Assembly: GCA_916613615.1 (NCBI GenBank)
Contig: OU744730.1
Location: forward strand, 25,119,406-25,183,405
Direction of reading: 5' to 3'
Length of the DNA: 64,000 bases
Origin: Steromphala cineraria
Taxonomy: Eukaryota > Mollusca > Gastropoda > Trochida > Trochidae
Shown: positions 23,632 through 40,194 of the stretch, in pieces
How the letters are laid out: every line of letters begins with the position of its first letter
Position numbering within the stretch: position 1 is the stretch's first letter
Translations under genes and position numbers: made by a program
The notes under the pieces: generated by a model
Told to the model about the DNA's origin: nothing
The model's database searches: none
What the model saw: only the letters and a program-made list of their open reading frames with translations

Positions 23632-26380
23632 TATCAAAACGTATACATTATAATTATTCTGTTACTTACTCTCCCAAATCGTCACTGAATTTACATTACG
23701 ACGTCACAATTTAACAGTACTCTTACGTCATATATATACGTGGAGCGGTTCTACAATATGGACGTATAAATATTATACTGCAAAATCTTCAACGTCTGAG
23801 CTTTAATCACCAAAGCATGAAACATATATTTTTGAAATAGTAATGGTCCTCATAGGCAAAACTTTATTTGTATAAAATTGATAATTTTATTAGACAAGAC
23901 AGGGTTCATTAAGATTTATCGGTTTTATAATATCACACAGTATTAAGATTGCGAATAATGCAGTGAACGCTTGATGTAAATGTAAAAGTATTTGTTATGT
24001 GTGTTTTGAATATTATCTGTAAGTTTATGAAATGTTGGCCACAATATATTACATTTGGCTTGATTCTTATCAGCTGATAATTGATTACAAACGACGCTTA
24101 GATAATAACGCATAAATCATGTAGGCTACAACACGGTGACAATGATTTGACACTTTTCGATCGTTCTGTCTGATAAAAGCCTTGTACATTTAAATCGTAA
24201 ATCAAATATATCAAACTGAAGACATAGGAGATAAGATTAATGTACATGTATAAATTTCAACGATAGACATTCTGAAGTTTGATTGTGTCCTCATTGCTAC
24301 ACAAAAAGTTTTGATTTGAAAGAGTCGAGTTATTGTACTATGAAGCATTACAATGGAAAAAAAATCATTACCAAGTTGGAAAAACATTATTGATGACACG
24401 TTTTTGTTGTTCGACAGTTTCACAAAGAATTGCAATTATTTTTTTTAAAAGAAAAACCAAACAGTAAAACAATTTCCTGGCTGTCGAGTGTTCATTTCAA
24501 GTTACTGTTGATAACTGCAATGAGTAGTATACAGTAATATTGTTGTATATAACGAACATATATGACCTCTATGGTACAAGATATAGGCCTACTTATGAAT
24601 ACCTATAGTATTGCAGCATTTCACGTAATGAACAAATAACTCCTTTAAAGAGTCCTGTAAATGTTTTCTATGAATCTTTCCAATCAAAATGCATATATAT
24701 GACATACATGTGTACTTCCAATGGTCTTGCGCTGATAAGTATTAACAATCTTTCAGAAGCAGGATGACTAAAAAAATCCGAAGTCGCCGATTATTCTATC
24801 ATTGTTGTAAAATGTACTTTTGTGCTTTTGTAAATCACTAAAACATACAAGATCATCTTTGTCTTTGCTTGCAAATTACCAAAAGTCACATTGTTCTTGA
24901 ACTATATATTGTTCTGATAAAACTTTTCATAATATGATAATGTTCAACATCCACTTTGCTTGATTCTGTAAAGGTTTCGAAAGTCATGGCTAACGATCAA
25001 GACATAATGTACTCAATTATCAAGTTCGTCTTATTTGAATTTTATACTAAGTTTATACATGAATGATTTTAAAGATTTTCATTATAGTTTATATATATAA
25101 ATCTTCGAATTTCTTGCTTATAGTGGCGTTGTATATATGTACAACGAATCGTCGAGTTTCACTAAAAAAGAGTTCTAAAGCTACCTAAATATTAACAGAT
25201 ATATTTGACCTCTTAATTGTGAACATCACATGCTTACTACTTCACCAAGTGCGATGTAGAAAATTACAAGATGAAATATGCATATCATTTCTTAATTTAA
25301 AGATGTACGTACATAATTTTGTTTCGTCTCAAAAAGTCATTTGGTTTCCTATAAATAAGGTATTCAAGCATGTATTTACACAACGCTGATTAACTCTGTA
25401 GGGCACATTAATTGATACATCATTAGGACATTCAGCTTAAGTGCAAACTTCTAACTTTTCTAGTTATGAAATCAACTGTTGCAAAAGTGGTAATACACAA
25501 CATTCAACGTAAGCTCTATAATTGTATAGCTAAAAGTTCTTTTGTAGAAGTTTACTTTGAGGGATTGATAAGTAATCTATTAGTTTTTGTTTTGATCAAT
25601 GACATTTCATTTCAAAATAAAACTTGAAACTGGTGTATGTTTCGATAACAATGAATGAGATAAACTTAGTATATCGAAGCCTTCGATTGTTTGCAGGCAA
25701 TGCCCTTTAACTAACCGTGTTCAAAATGACCGTTCTATCGATTTTGAGGGATCCGCCATTTTAGTTTGTTTTGGATGTATCTAAAATGGTGAGGTGAAGA
25801 TTTAATTCACCAACTTTTACACATTAGAGAAACCCGAAAATTGCAAATGATTTACACTGACTTATTAAAACATCAAACGCACCTCACTATAAACGTTTTC
25901 TCTTTGAATAAATGACTCATGGTTTTCGTCAAATTGTCAAAACTTGTACCCAACAAGTCACCAATCATTGCTTAGTTCAACCAAGTATGGAAACTTGATG
26001 TACGTTTAACATATTTATCAAAACATATGGGACTCTTCTCATTTTGTTTACTTAAAACATAAAAAGATCAGTATTAACTCTAAACAGCGTTATCAAATAC
26101 TTCAAAAAGAAAACGATACCAAAATAATATCAATTATATATGATATATATATCAAGCAATATTTTGTACATTCAAAGCGAGGCCGGGCCATTGGCCGGTT
26201 TCTAAACGGTAATAACAATAGCGTCACATAGACCCCCATGCACTTTGTTTGGAAGGACAGCTTATGTTCGATTTGAATAGCTCGTGCACGGCTGAATGAT
26301 AGAATTTTATTAACAGCCATATAGAGCTGGTCACCAGCTAGGACCGGTTTGTTGTGTCTGATCCGTTGCTAACAACAACT
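23632..26380. other. no gene recognised; upstream region of beta-tubulin
   Basis: AT-rich DNA without supported exons. The last few hundred bases are more GC-balanced and probably include the tubulin promoter; a weak AATATATAT lies near 26387. Confidence 0.4.
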
Positions 26381-26468
26381 CGCTTAATATATATCGAACA
26401 CAGCCGGCGACAAGACAGTCCCGTGATTTTTACGAGAGGTTCAGACGTGTTAAAGTGATCCAGCAAAC

Positions 26469-29675
<3,207 letters not shown>

Positions 29676-30061
29676 TAAACGAACTTTATCTGAATGATCT
29701 GAATGATCTCAACTGACATTTCACTTTCAAGTTCATCCTAAGTTGTTTCTTCCGTCTTTACAATGTTGATAATCTTTAAAAACTGTGTGTACTTTGTCAC
29801 CTAAATATCTAAAACAACAGGCGGACCTTATCTGAATGATCTCTGACATTTCACTTTCAAGTTCACCGTAAGATTTTTTATTCCGTCTTTACAATTTTGA
29901 TATATCTTTGTTAACTTTGTGTATTTCGTCACCTGTATATCTAAAAAATTAGGATAAGATTTTATAGAGAAAATTGTTCCATTGATCAAATGTTATGATG
30001 AAATGAAGTGTCATTGATGATTTTCAACATTGATGCAAAAAATTGATGGAAAAATGATGTC

Positions 30062-30067
30062 AATAAA
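30062..30067 (+). terminator. likely polyadenylation signal of beta-tubulin
   Basis: AATAAA about 390 bp after the stop codon, followed by GT/T-rich sequence. The 3' untranslated region contains two diverged copies of TTATCTGAATGATCT ... GACATTTCACTTTCAAGTTC at 29687 and 29827. Confidence 0.6.
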
Positions 30068-30685
30068 ATATTTGACTGATTTCGTTGTTTTTATGCATTA
30101 CAAAATGATTTTGTGGAGTACGCCAGGCTTGAGTTGAGTTTATGAAAGTACTTTTTAATTCGTTGAGACTTTATGATAAAATGCTAAAATATTAGTGTGA
30201 ATTTAGTTATATGTATTTTTTTAAATTAAGTCTTTTCTGGCGTTAAACCATAATCACCGATTAAACATAACCATCTAATAAGGTAATGAAAACTGATCGT
30301 GATAACTATAAAATAAACCTTTATAGTCGCACAATATGCGCTTCGATATCAATTTTTATATGAAAATATGATAATATTATAAGTTTTTATTGATCGGATT
30401 TTTTTTTTATTCCTTCTACTGGATGTTAGTAAATAGTAAGATTTTGAAATTTTGACTGCTCACACGACTCGATTGCGCCGGATGGAAGCGCTTATGTGCT
30501 CATCTCATCATGTTTCGTTTTCTTTTAACTACGTTCATAATATGTGACATAATGAAGTACTGTTTAGAGTATCTATCCCTTTCAAAGTGTAACATTTTGA
30601 AACAATACAACACGAAATAAAGTATTAACAGCAATAAAATAACAACCACATTCAGCCAAAATAGCAACATTAAAGCAATTAATAA

Positions 30686-31740
30686 TTAATAATAATAATA
30701 ATAATAATACTTTATTGCCCGTAAAGGGAATTTGTTGTAAATCGGAGATGCTTGAAAATAGTTATAAACACACACAATAATAAGTAAATAAAATACACAC
30801 ACACACATTTTATCAACATCACGATCACAATCAATCAGAGCATTTGACAGCATTCACAAAACACAAAGGACAATAAGAGTATTGTTACAAAGATAATTTT
30901 TAAAATAGTGTATAACATAATTCGTTAAGAAATATAGTAAGTCATTTAATGTTGATTAAAATCTAGAAAACAATGCTATAAAAGGGTAATAATATATAGT
31001 ACTAACAGTTAAGAATTTAATTTTAAGAAAAACTAACAAATATTCAAAACTCAGATGGACATAAAATGTTGAGTTAAAATTACAACTTACACCCAACACG
31101 AACTTACATAACCTCAAATAATAATGATCAGCAACACAACAACATTTATCTGAACATCATTTTAAACAAAACAGTTCATGAATCTCCTACCAAATAACAA
31201 AACTAAAGACAAAGCTTAAATGTTTCATAATTTGATCACTTAACAGGTTGTTGACAGGATTAGATCATGAAAATGTATTAGAAAATAATTAACTTAACAT
31301 AATTGTAGTATAAGGCAATATTCAACATATGATGACCGAAAAACGAAGATTCATATCGTCTTGATTTACCACCATTTCAAAATATAACAACGTTGTTCTC
31401 TTAAAGTTAAGACAAACATCCTTTTTACAGTAAACATACAAACATTGATTTTTTAGAAAAATGATGATATTATCAAACAAACACAAATGGTCTACATACG
31501 ACAAATACAATTCCCCAAAACTCTTGATCGATAAAATTGACCCTCCACAAGTAGATATTTCAGTATGTAACTGATTGACAAACAATGTTAATAATAAAGG
31601 ACTTAAGGTACAACCTTGTGTAACACCACTAATGGAATGAAAATATTTCGTAACCGTACTTTTAACTTGTAACGTTTACTTTTAACACCATTAAGTATAG
31701 ACAACACTTTTTTAGAACGCCGATTCAGTTTCTATACCAC
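30686..31740 (-). mobile_element. decayed LINE remnant with (ATT)n tail, minus strand
   Basis: On the minus strand this ends in CAATAAAGTATTATT followed by an ATT repeat, typical of LINE or SINE 3' ends in molluscs. A reverse-transcriptase fragment lies inside (31322-31690). The 5' part is missing or unrecognisable. Confidence 0.6.
31322..31690 (-). pseudogene. reverse-transcriptase fragment of a non-LTR element
   Basis: After correction for one frame change the minus strand reads VTKYFHSISGVTQGCTLSPL, then LLTLFVNQL, the motif preceding the catalytic box. The catalytic YADD is represented by YVDH, so it would be inactive. A final frame of 87 codons is open but degenerate. Confidence 0.75.
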
Positions 31741-32689
31741 TCATAAAGAGTATAATCAGTATAATACCACCATTTCATCATTACATCTTCATAGAGAAAG
31801 AACCATCGCGTGGCTGCAGGGTGGTTGCACACAGAAAAATGTTACACAGAGAGACTTGGGTGAAGTTAAAGGATAACAAACTTTTAGTAATCTATTCTGT
31901 AGCCACACAATAATCTGTTCCTGAATCTGCAGCTTCAAGGTAGCTTATCTTAAAGCTCAAATTGTTCATGGAAATTGCATACGACACGTTTAAAGCCATA
32001 ACAACCTCATAAAGGTTAGACTTTTGGACAATGCAAATATCTTCCTGGAACCTTAATTTGAGTATTTATTGTTGTTTTTAGGATACTATCTCACTTGTAA
32101 TTGAGTATGGCATATGGATTGTACAAAGTGTTAATCTTCATGATATAGTACCCATGTCAACAAGATTTCTGCTTAGGAGTTTGAATTCAAATCTGTTCTA
32201 TGCATAAAAAAAGTCAGGCATAAACGCGGCTTGAATCTTAGTTTTTTAGTAGTATATAAAATTAATATAAACTTACATTTTGAGTTCCGTTGGATGAATC
32301 TTCCGTTCATATACTAGTTTTCACTGGTTAGATTGATATGCTGCAACGTTATTGGTATTAAAAACTAGACTTTCAATCAGATTTCCAAAACCAAACTAAA
32401 TAACTAGGGCAAGCCTTTGACCAACATCTCACCTGGAATGCAAAAGTTAAAGATCTAATCCGTAGATGCACATAGGACCCTAATGACCTGCCTCTAGCAC
32501 AGGCTGGGTTGCAAATATCCAAACTTTAAGTCACCTCAATGCCTAGTAAGTTCTAAACAGGACTATTGCGCACTTACTTACAAAACTATCGACCCTAAAC
32601 AAATAAAATCCATAAAATACCAATTTCGTTAAATGACAACTTTCACCACAAGTTATACATACCAGCCTACTATTCTGAAATGGGTCTCA

Positions 32690-33130
32690 AAGATGGATCC
32701 AAGGCACGCAACAAGGGCAGCAAAACACCCTTACAACCAGTTTTAACAATTTTCATCTTCTTCTCCAGAAGCAAAAGGCATTGAAAGCTGAAACCTTGTG
32801 TACAGACTCCTTTACTAGTGAGAATAATTTTGTTGTCGTGTTTGACTAGGAAGGGGTTGTGAATTGCTTCCAATATTGCCATATGTTCTGCCATGAAGAC
32901 GGATTGGTAATTTGGAAGTTAGGTTTTAATGGCGTTACCCCTGCAGCCCTTATTAGGCGCCAGGGGACCACCAAAGCTATAAAGTATAATCCTTATTAGT
33001 CAAGGAGCCTGAACATACAAGTTTCAGATTTTACTAGGCCTTATGCTTCTAAAGAAGAAGTCGCAAATGCACAAAGTTTACGGATGGACCGATGGACGGA
33101 CGGACTGGCGCCAGACACCATGCCATGCCA
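32690..33130. repeat. GACGGACGG interspersed repeat fragments
   Basis: Two partial copies in opposite orientations: a reverse one near 32690-32830 (TTCTTCTCCAGAAGC) and a forward one at 32930-33130 ending GGACGGACTGGCGCCAGACACCATGCCAT. Confidence 0.6.
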
Positions 33131-34181
33131 TATAAGTTCATGGGGTCGTACTATTGGATTGTAAAATTTGTTTTTCTATCCAACTAGAAAGTTAAGATTT
33201 GGGCGAGATGTTCAGCAAGCAGTTAGCCAAAAGAATGATCTACGATTCCAATGTATAATCTTGAGATAAAATTTAGTTTTAATTGCACCGCACGTCAAAT
33301 AGTCGGGGTGTGCAGTTTTCGATCAGGTTTCACTGTACCCCTTTTGTATTCTATATATACGTAGAGGTTACGCTAAAATCCTTATTTCTTGACCGATTTC
33401 GTTCAAATTTGAGAGGTTTATCTCAACATATGAAAACGATACATGAGTGCAAAAGTCCAGGTTTTGAATATTTGTTCTTATATTGTCCACTCCGAGTTTG
33501 GAACCCCTGTGGACATAACTAGGACATTGATTAGTTCTATCAGGAGGTCTCCTTTCCACACCAGTCTGAAGGCTTCCTTTCACAAAGCACTAAGGTGATC
33601 GTAGGTCACTAAGGTAGCCTTAGTGTAATGTTAAAGAACGGGAGTAAGGTTAACCTTAGTTAAGGTTGTTTTGTGAAAGGATACCCTGTTAGTCACATGT
33701 TTCGACAGAAGCTCAGCTACCCAAACACAAAGGCTATGGTATCAGTAGCAAGGGGAGGTAACTCAAATGGATCATTTGTTCACATGAAGTACGTATGCAA
33801 TACGGGCAAATATGACTGCATATGAATCTTTTTAACCTCTTGTATAATTATTTTCTAATCTTTTAATCCTTTCTAATGCCGGGCTCATATAGGTCATTTG
33901 TTGGCCCAACATCGCCCTTAAATTCCACCTACCTACCTTGTTCACATGATCGTCTACTTCCAGCCATTAAAATAGAATCGTGTGCTAATGACTATGTTTT
34001 GTCAGTGTTAAACAGGTAAAAGATCATGTCAGGCAGCTTCTAGGCTGTTGTGGAGAGTTTGTATATTAGTTAATACCATAAATTTTGTTGAAATCTTGTT
34101 CTTTGAGAAAAAGGTTGATCTTTATTAGAAGGTGTTCTCATAACCCACCATTAGCATGTCAATCATGCCAGCCTTTACAGC
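32803..34181 (+). repeat. 1.4-kb direct repeat, left copy
   Basis: Nearly identical to 37746-39419 apart from an insertion there. It starts CAGACTCCTTTACTAG and ends GCCTTTACAGC, exactly at the edges of the LINE between the two copies. The small frames within it occur in both copies and are not gene-like. Confidence 0.85.
33567..33680. repeat. small foldback within the left direct repeat
   Basis: TTCCTTTCACAAAGCACTAAGGT ... ACCTTAGTTAAGGTTG TTTTGTGAAAGG: terminal inverted complement of about 12 bp plus a CTAAGG-rich interior. Also present in the right repeat copy at about 38507-38621. Confidence 0.5.
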
Positions 34182-37100
34182 ATCCTGCTACATCAGCGTA
34201 TATGTCTCCGCTAATGCTTCAACCTATCCCCTGATATCCTCCTGTCAATCGTTAAAGAGACACTTTAATAATAATGAACTGATACAATCATTATCTGAAC
34301 TTTCATTTTTTGGTTTGACTGAAACTTGGTGTTATTCACATTCTGATTGTTGTGATTTACTCTCAACACACAATGCATTTTCTGTGTGCAGAGAAAAAGG
34401 TAAACATGGAGGTGTGTGTGTCTACACTAACAAATCATTATCTAAAGGTGTAACCAGAATTTTGTCTCATTACAAAGATGCTATATATGTTGTACTAGAT
34501 AAGTTAATTTTCAGAATGGAAAAAGATTTGATCATAGGTTTTGTATATATATCTCCTGAGCATTCAGTTTACTATGAGAACAGTGATAGAGATAGCCTAG
34601 ATTACTTGGAGGATGCATTATGTGAGATCTACAACAAATATGAGGCTGATGTTTTGCTTACAGGAGACTTCAATAGCAGAACAGGAGAGGACAGTGATTT
34701 CATTGAAGATGATAGTGCAGACTACTTTCCTGGTGTCCAGGGAGATGTGTATGATAATGATGATTTCTCAATGTGTCGCCTTAATAAAGATAAAATTGTT
34801 AATAACTTTGGACGCAGACTTCTACAGATTTGTAAAATATTCTCAATACACATTGTAAATGGTAGGTTTGAAACTGACTCAAGTGGAGAGTATACGTGTG
34901 TTGCAAACAACGGTGTAAGTGTGGTCGACTATGTACTTGCAAGCTCCGATCTATTTCAGCATATTAAAGCATTTAAGGTTTTTGGAATTCGACATATCTG
35001 ATCACTTTCTAATATTGTGCGAACTTCATGTAACTATCAACAATTACATCGACAGTGAGTGTGTGGATGAGACAAGTTTAAGTCGATATATCTGGAATTC
35101 TGATAAAGCAACCGAATTCTATGCAAACATGCACGATGAAGAGTCCAAATCTCAGATTGCTTATATTAATGATCTAATTATAAACAACTTGGATACAGCT
35201 GTGGAAGCGACCTTCGACCTATACGCTAGAGCAGCAGCTTCTATGAGCAGACGACACGGGTCACGTGAATATAAGCGCGGGACACAGCCTGCCTGGTGGG
35301 ACAGTGCGTGTGACACAGCAAAACGGAAGTAGTATGCTGCTTTGGATGTATTCAGACAATCAGACACCGCAGATAATTTAACAACGTACAAACGTTGCAA
35401 GGCAGAATTCAAGAACTTATGCATAGAAAAGAAAATACATTTCAGAACAAAATAAAGACTAAATTTGAAACTTTGAAGACTAATATTGATGGGCTCTGGA
35501 GTGAAATAAAGAAATATAAACAGGTTATAGTTAGAAACAGCATTAAACCAAATGAATGGTTCAACTATTTCAAAAATCTTTTAACTGAATCTCAATGTAC
35601 ATCTACATTAACAGATGAAATTAATGAATTCCTCACAAGACATGACACAGAGTTATGTGAAGATTGTGAATTTAGTAGACCTGATCAACTCAACGATCCC
35701 ATATCACATGACGAGATACAAAAGGCAATACTTAATCTAAAGCACGGAAAAGCACCAGGGTGCGACGGAATTCCAGCAGAACTTTTTCAACACTCAATGG
35801 ATATCATACTTCCTATTTGTGTCAAACTGTTCAATCAAATCATGACGTCACGAGTTTACCCTGAGTCTTGGTGCCGAGCTATTATATGCCCGCTTCACAA
35901 GAAAGGTTCAAAAGATGATATCAACAATTACAGAGGGATATCTTTACTCCCAGTGCTAGGTAAAATTCTGACGAAACTTCTTAATGAAAGACTCCAATCA
36001 TGGGCAGATATGAATAATATAATTCATGAAAATCAGTTCGGATTTCGCAAATGTCGATCAACTGTAGACAGTATGTTCACATTACAAGGAATGGTTAGTA
36101 AATATCTATCTAAAGCCACAGGAGGTAGAATGTACTGTTTCTTCATTGATTTTAATAAAGCCTTTGACTGTGTAGATCATTCATTACTGTGGTACCGACT
36201 CATCGGCTATGGAATTCATGGGGATTTTCTTTATGCTGTGAGGGACATGTACTCTAAACTAAAATCATGTGTGAGAACAGCGACTGGTATTACTGATTAT
36301 TTCAACTGTTGTGTTGGTACCCGCCAGGGTTGCATGATAAGTCCAACATTATTTTCACTATTTATAAATGAACTCGTGACGGAACTTAAACATGGAAACT
36401 GTCGAGGAATATTCATCTCGGAAAAAGAACCAAATTTGTGCTCCCTACTGTACGCTGATGACGTGGCAAATGCAGCAGACAGTGCCGGTATATTGCAGCA
36501 GCAAATCAACCATATAAGTAACTTTTGTTCAAAATGGGGAATGAGTCTTAACCTTTCAAAATCTAAAATTTTAGTTTTCAGGAACGGTGGAAGATTGAGA
36601 ATTACGAAAGGTGGTTCTACGAAGGAAAGGAAATCGAAACTGTCTCATATTACAAATATCTAGGAAATATTTTTACGCCAAAATTAGTATGGACGAAGAC
36701 TATAACAGTGCTAGCACAGCAAGCAGAAAAGGCCTGTCTTCTTATCTACAGAATTCACTACCTGTCTGGCGGCTTACCCATAGACACTGCTATCAAGATG
36801 TTTGACACTATGGTTCTTCCTATTTTAACATATGGAGCAGAAATCTGGGGATACCAAATCTATGACAGAATTGAACAAGTACAGACTTCCTTCCTTAAAA
36901 GAATTTTAGGCCTTCCAAAATCAACCACTAATGCTGCCGTCTTAGGGGAAACTGGTCGTCACAGAATTCACATTCATCTCATATTAAAATGTATAAAATA
37001 TTGGACAAAACTATTAATCATGGATTTCAATCGCATTCCTAAACAAACGTACCTGATGTTGTATGGACTGGATGAAGTTGGACGCACATCATGGGCAACT

Positions 37101-37745
37101 CACATCAAAAACATTTTATTTCAATATGGGTTTGGTTATTCATGGATAAGTCAAGACGTGGGGGACACCGGATTATTTCTATCAAATTTTAAACAGCGTT
37201 TACAGGACTCTGGATCTCAGCAGTGGCATAATGATCTTTTTGCAAAACCCAAATTAAGAACTTACTCTACCTTTAAAATGAATATACAACTGGAACCATA
37301 TTTACAATATATAAATGATAAACCCTTTAAACAAACTCTCACACGATTCCGATGTAGCTGTCACCAACTCCGAATCGAAACAGGACGTCATAAAAATGAA
37401 GAGGAAAATGAAAGAACATGTTTCTACTGTGCAAGATCAGGATTAATGTTTATAGAAAATGAGTATCACTTTATTATGATTTGTAATGCATATTCACAAC
37501 TGAGGGTCAAGTACTTAGATAGTTATTATTATACAAATCCATCATACTTTAAATTTATTTACCTTATGTCAACTCAAAGTAAATCCACAATATGTCAGTT
37601 ATCCAAGTTCATATTTTTTGCCTTAAAGTACAGAACGTCACTAAAAACTTGATGTATTTAATGTTTATCATGTATATTTGTGTATATTTTGTATTGATAT
37701 GTTCATTGGGCCTGTGGCCTTCAAACTTCAGTAATAAACACCTAT
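34182..37745 (+). mobile_element. LINE (non-LTR retrotransposon), 5'-truncated, between direct repeats
   Basis: 3.56-kb element with an endonuclease domain followed by reverse transcriptase and a C-terminal Cys/His segment, ending in GGGCCTGTGGCC ... AGTAATAAACACC. It lacks an ORF1 and a recognisable 5' UTR, so it is 5'-truncated. It is bounded on both sides by the 1.4-kb direct repeat rather than by a short target duplication. Domain order fits the Jockey/CR1/L2 group; the clade cannot be fixed without a tree. Confidence 0.9.
34200..37652 (+). pseudogene. LINE ORF2 (endonuclease - reverse transcriptase - Cys/His tail), frameshifted
   Basis: The coding sequence runs through three frame changes and one stop. 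Endonuclease: 34200 to about 34985, with LTETWC, LTGDFNSRTG and VVDYVLAS; the SDH motif (FDISDHFLIL) is in the next frame, so a shift lies near 34985. A stop interrupts it at about 35330, another shift is near 35450. Reverse transcriptase: about 35455-36600, with GKAPGCDGIPAELF, NYRGISLLPV, FIDFNKAFDCVDHS, RQGCMISPTLFSLF and the catalytic YADD. A third shift near 36605 leads into the C-terminal part (YYKYLGNIFTPKLVWTK; then CFYC ... HFIMIC as a zinc-knuckle-like segment). The apparent first 9 codons from the ATG at 34156 come from the flanking repeat, not from the element. Not functional as it stands. Confidence 0.88.
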
Positions 37746-39419
37746 CAGACTCCTTTACTAGTGAGAATAATTTTGTTGTCGTTTTGACTAGGAAGGGGTT
37801 GTGAATTGCTTCCAATATTGCCATGTGTTCTGCCATGAAGACGGATTGGTCATTTGGAAGTTAGGTTTTAATGGCGTTACCCCTGCAGCCCTTATTAGGC
37901 GCCAGGGGACCACCAAAGCTATAAAGTATAATCCTTATTAGTCAAGGAGCCTGAACATACAAGTTTCAGATTTCTAGGCCTTATGCTTCTAAAGAAGAAG
38001 TCGCAAATGCACAAAGTTTACGGATGGACCGATGGACGGACGGACTGGCGCCAGACACCATGCCATGCCATATAAGTTCATGGGGTCGTACTATTGGATT
38101 GTAAAATTTGTTTTTCTATCCAACTAGAAAGTTAAGATTTGGGCGAGATGTTCAGCAAGCAGTTAGCCAAAAGAATGATCTACGATTCCAATGTATAATC
38201 TTGAGATAAAATTTAGTTTTAATTGCACCGCACGTCAAATAGTCGGGGTGTCCAGTTTTCGATCATGTTTCACTGTACCCCTTTTGTATTCTATATATAC
38301 GTAGAGGTTACGCTAAAATCCTTATTTCTTGACCGATTTCGTTCAAATTTGAGAGGTTTATCTCAACATATGAAAACGATATATGAGTGCAAAAGTCCAG
38401 GTTTTGAATATTTTTTCTTATATTGTCCACTAGTTTGGAACCCCTGTGGACATAACTAGGACATTGATTAGTTCTATCAGGTCGTCTCCTTTCCACACCA
38501 GTCTGAAGCCCTCCCTTCACAAAGCACTATGGTGATCGTAGGTCACTAAGGTAGCCTTAGTGTAATGTTAAAGAACGGGAGTAAGATTAACCTTAGTTAA
38601 GGTTGTTTTGTGAAAGGATACCGTTAGTCACATGTTTCGACAGAAGCTCAGCTACCCAAACACAAAGGCTATGGTATCAGTAGCAAGGGGAGGTAACTCA
38701 AATGGATCATTTGTTCACATGAAGTACGTATGCAATACGGGCAAATATGACTGCATATGAATCTTTTTAACCTCTTGTATAATTATTTTCTAATCTTTTA
38801 ATCCTTTTTAATGCCGGGCTCATATAGGTCATTTGTTGGCCCAAACTTCGCCCTTAAATTCCACCTACCTACCTTGTTCACATGATCGTCTACTTCCAGC
38901 CATTAAAATAGAATCGTGTGCTAATGACTATGTTTTGTCAGTGTTAAACAGGAAAAAGATCATGTCAGACAGCTTCTAGGCTGTTGTGGAGAGTTTGTAT
39001 AATAGATAAAAACATAAATTTTGTTGAAATCTTATTCTTTATTAGACAGTGTTCTCATTATGCTGAGGAATATATGGATGACAACTTCTTTGTTCATTGT
39101 ATGCAACGTTTCGACACAGATTCTTGTGTCGTTCTCAAGCAGAGGAAGAGTAATGAAGTAGGGGCATATATATAAGTAAATAGTACAATACACAGTAACA
39201 ACAACTTAATGAAGAGAGTAAATGTAATTAAACAGAGATAAGTGGTAGGAAACCAGTAAGGTACAATGCAGTGCGTTAACATTTAATTGATACAATGAAC
39301 AAAGAAGTTGTCATCCATATATTCCTCAGCATTATTGTCATTCCAACTTCTAAAATGCCCCTCAAAGAAGTGTTCTCATAACCCACCATTAGCATGTCAA
39401 TCATGCCAGCATTTACAGC
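37746..39419 (+). repeat. 1.4-kb direct repeat, right copy (with insertion)
   Basis: Matches 32803-34181 nearly base for base for its first 1.2 kb; the extra length is mostly the foldback element at 39061-39331. Homology ends at ATTTACAGC, beyond which the sequence (TGAATTTGATTACC) is presumably the original locus. Confidence 0.85.
39061..39331. mobile_element. 271-bp foldback element with perfect 41-bp arms; Penelope/retrozyme-like motif
   Basis: TGCTGAGGAATATATGGATG ... and its exact complement at the right end, flanked by TTA on both sides. Inside the left arm edge, the minus strand reads CTTGAGAACGACACAAG and then CTGTGTCGAAACG, resembling the core and stem II of hammerhead ribozymes found in Penelope-like elements and retrozymes of bivalves, though the CTGATGA box is degenerate (CTTGAGA). 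The ribozyme link is an inference. Confidence 0.55.
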
Positions 39420-39987
39420 TGAATTTGATTACCGTAAGTTATTAATCATTTGAGGTGTAAACATCTTCTTCTGCAACTTCTTTACACTTATACCGGTAAG
39501 AAGGACAAAAATAATGATGAACATTTTATTGGTTATAAAGTGATGAAGTGATAGAAACATGATATGTGACACTCAAAACTCTATGCAAGTTACTTCTAGA
39601 AAAAAAGAGACATCACAAATAGCAAAAAGATGTGAATATATATATCAAAACAAATGTTAAGGAAGTGTCATACAAAAGATTGACTCGCATAGTGGTAACA
39701 TAGTAAACATGTACAAACAAATAAGGTCATAGATCATAAATCTACACTAAAGACATCACCTCACGTTGTTTTCTAATTTTCAAAAATGTAAAGTCTCTGA
39801 AAACCTATTTCAGGTATGAAATGAAGACATAAAATTTTCAATTTAATATGTTCAATTCAGTCCAATATGATAAATATCTTTAAAAGGCCAAATAATTTCA
39901 GTTCAGATTTTCCTGTAGAAAATGTCCCAGGGTTGACATGATAAAGAACACCGGAACGTAAACACCTGGTTATCAAGGATAAGCACT

Positions 39988-40194
39988 TGGGAGGTGTAGC
40001 TCAGTCGGTAGAGAGTCTGCTCATCACCCAGAGGACAGTTAGATTCCCGGTTTTGTCAAACCCAAAGGATTGGAGATGTTGCTTCTTCTCCCGACACTTA
40101 GCATAATAAAGGGCAGGATATCGCTTTGACTGGTGGTTCGCTGTCTTGGTATGAGCACACAATGATTTTCTAATGGTTGTGATGTATCGGTGAG
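39988..40194 (+). repeat. tRNA-derived SINE head
   Basis: GTGTAGCTCAGTCGGTAGAG is an A box (39994 on) and GTTAGATTCCCGG a B box (40038 on), spaced as in a tRNA, but the acceptor and anticodon stems do not pair well and no CCA-side stem is present. Not a functional tRNA gene. The SINE body appears cut by the hAT element that follows. Confidence 0.65.

Noticed and set aside
33283..33583. Frames of 71-79 codons repeated at 38223-38520
   Set aside because: Both lie in the 1.4-kb direct repeat; frames are short, overlap on both strands and lack motifs. Conservation reflects the recent duplication.
34156..34184. ATG of the LINE endonuclease frame as a true start
   Set aside because: The same ATG and following bases occur in the right direct repeat at 39395 without the LINE, so they belong to the flank.
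39989..40060. Apparent tRNA gene with A and B boxes
   Set aside because: Stems do not pair properly; interpreted as the head of a tRNA-derived SINE.
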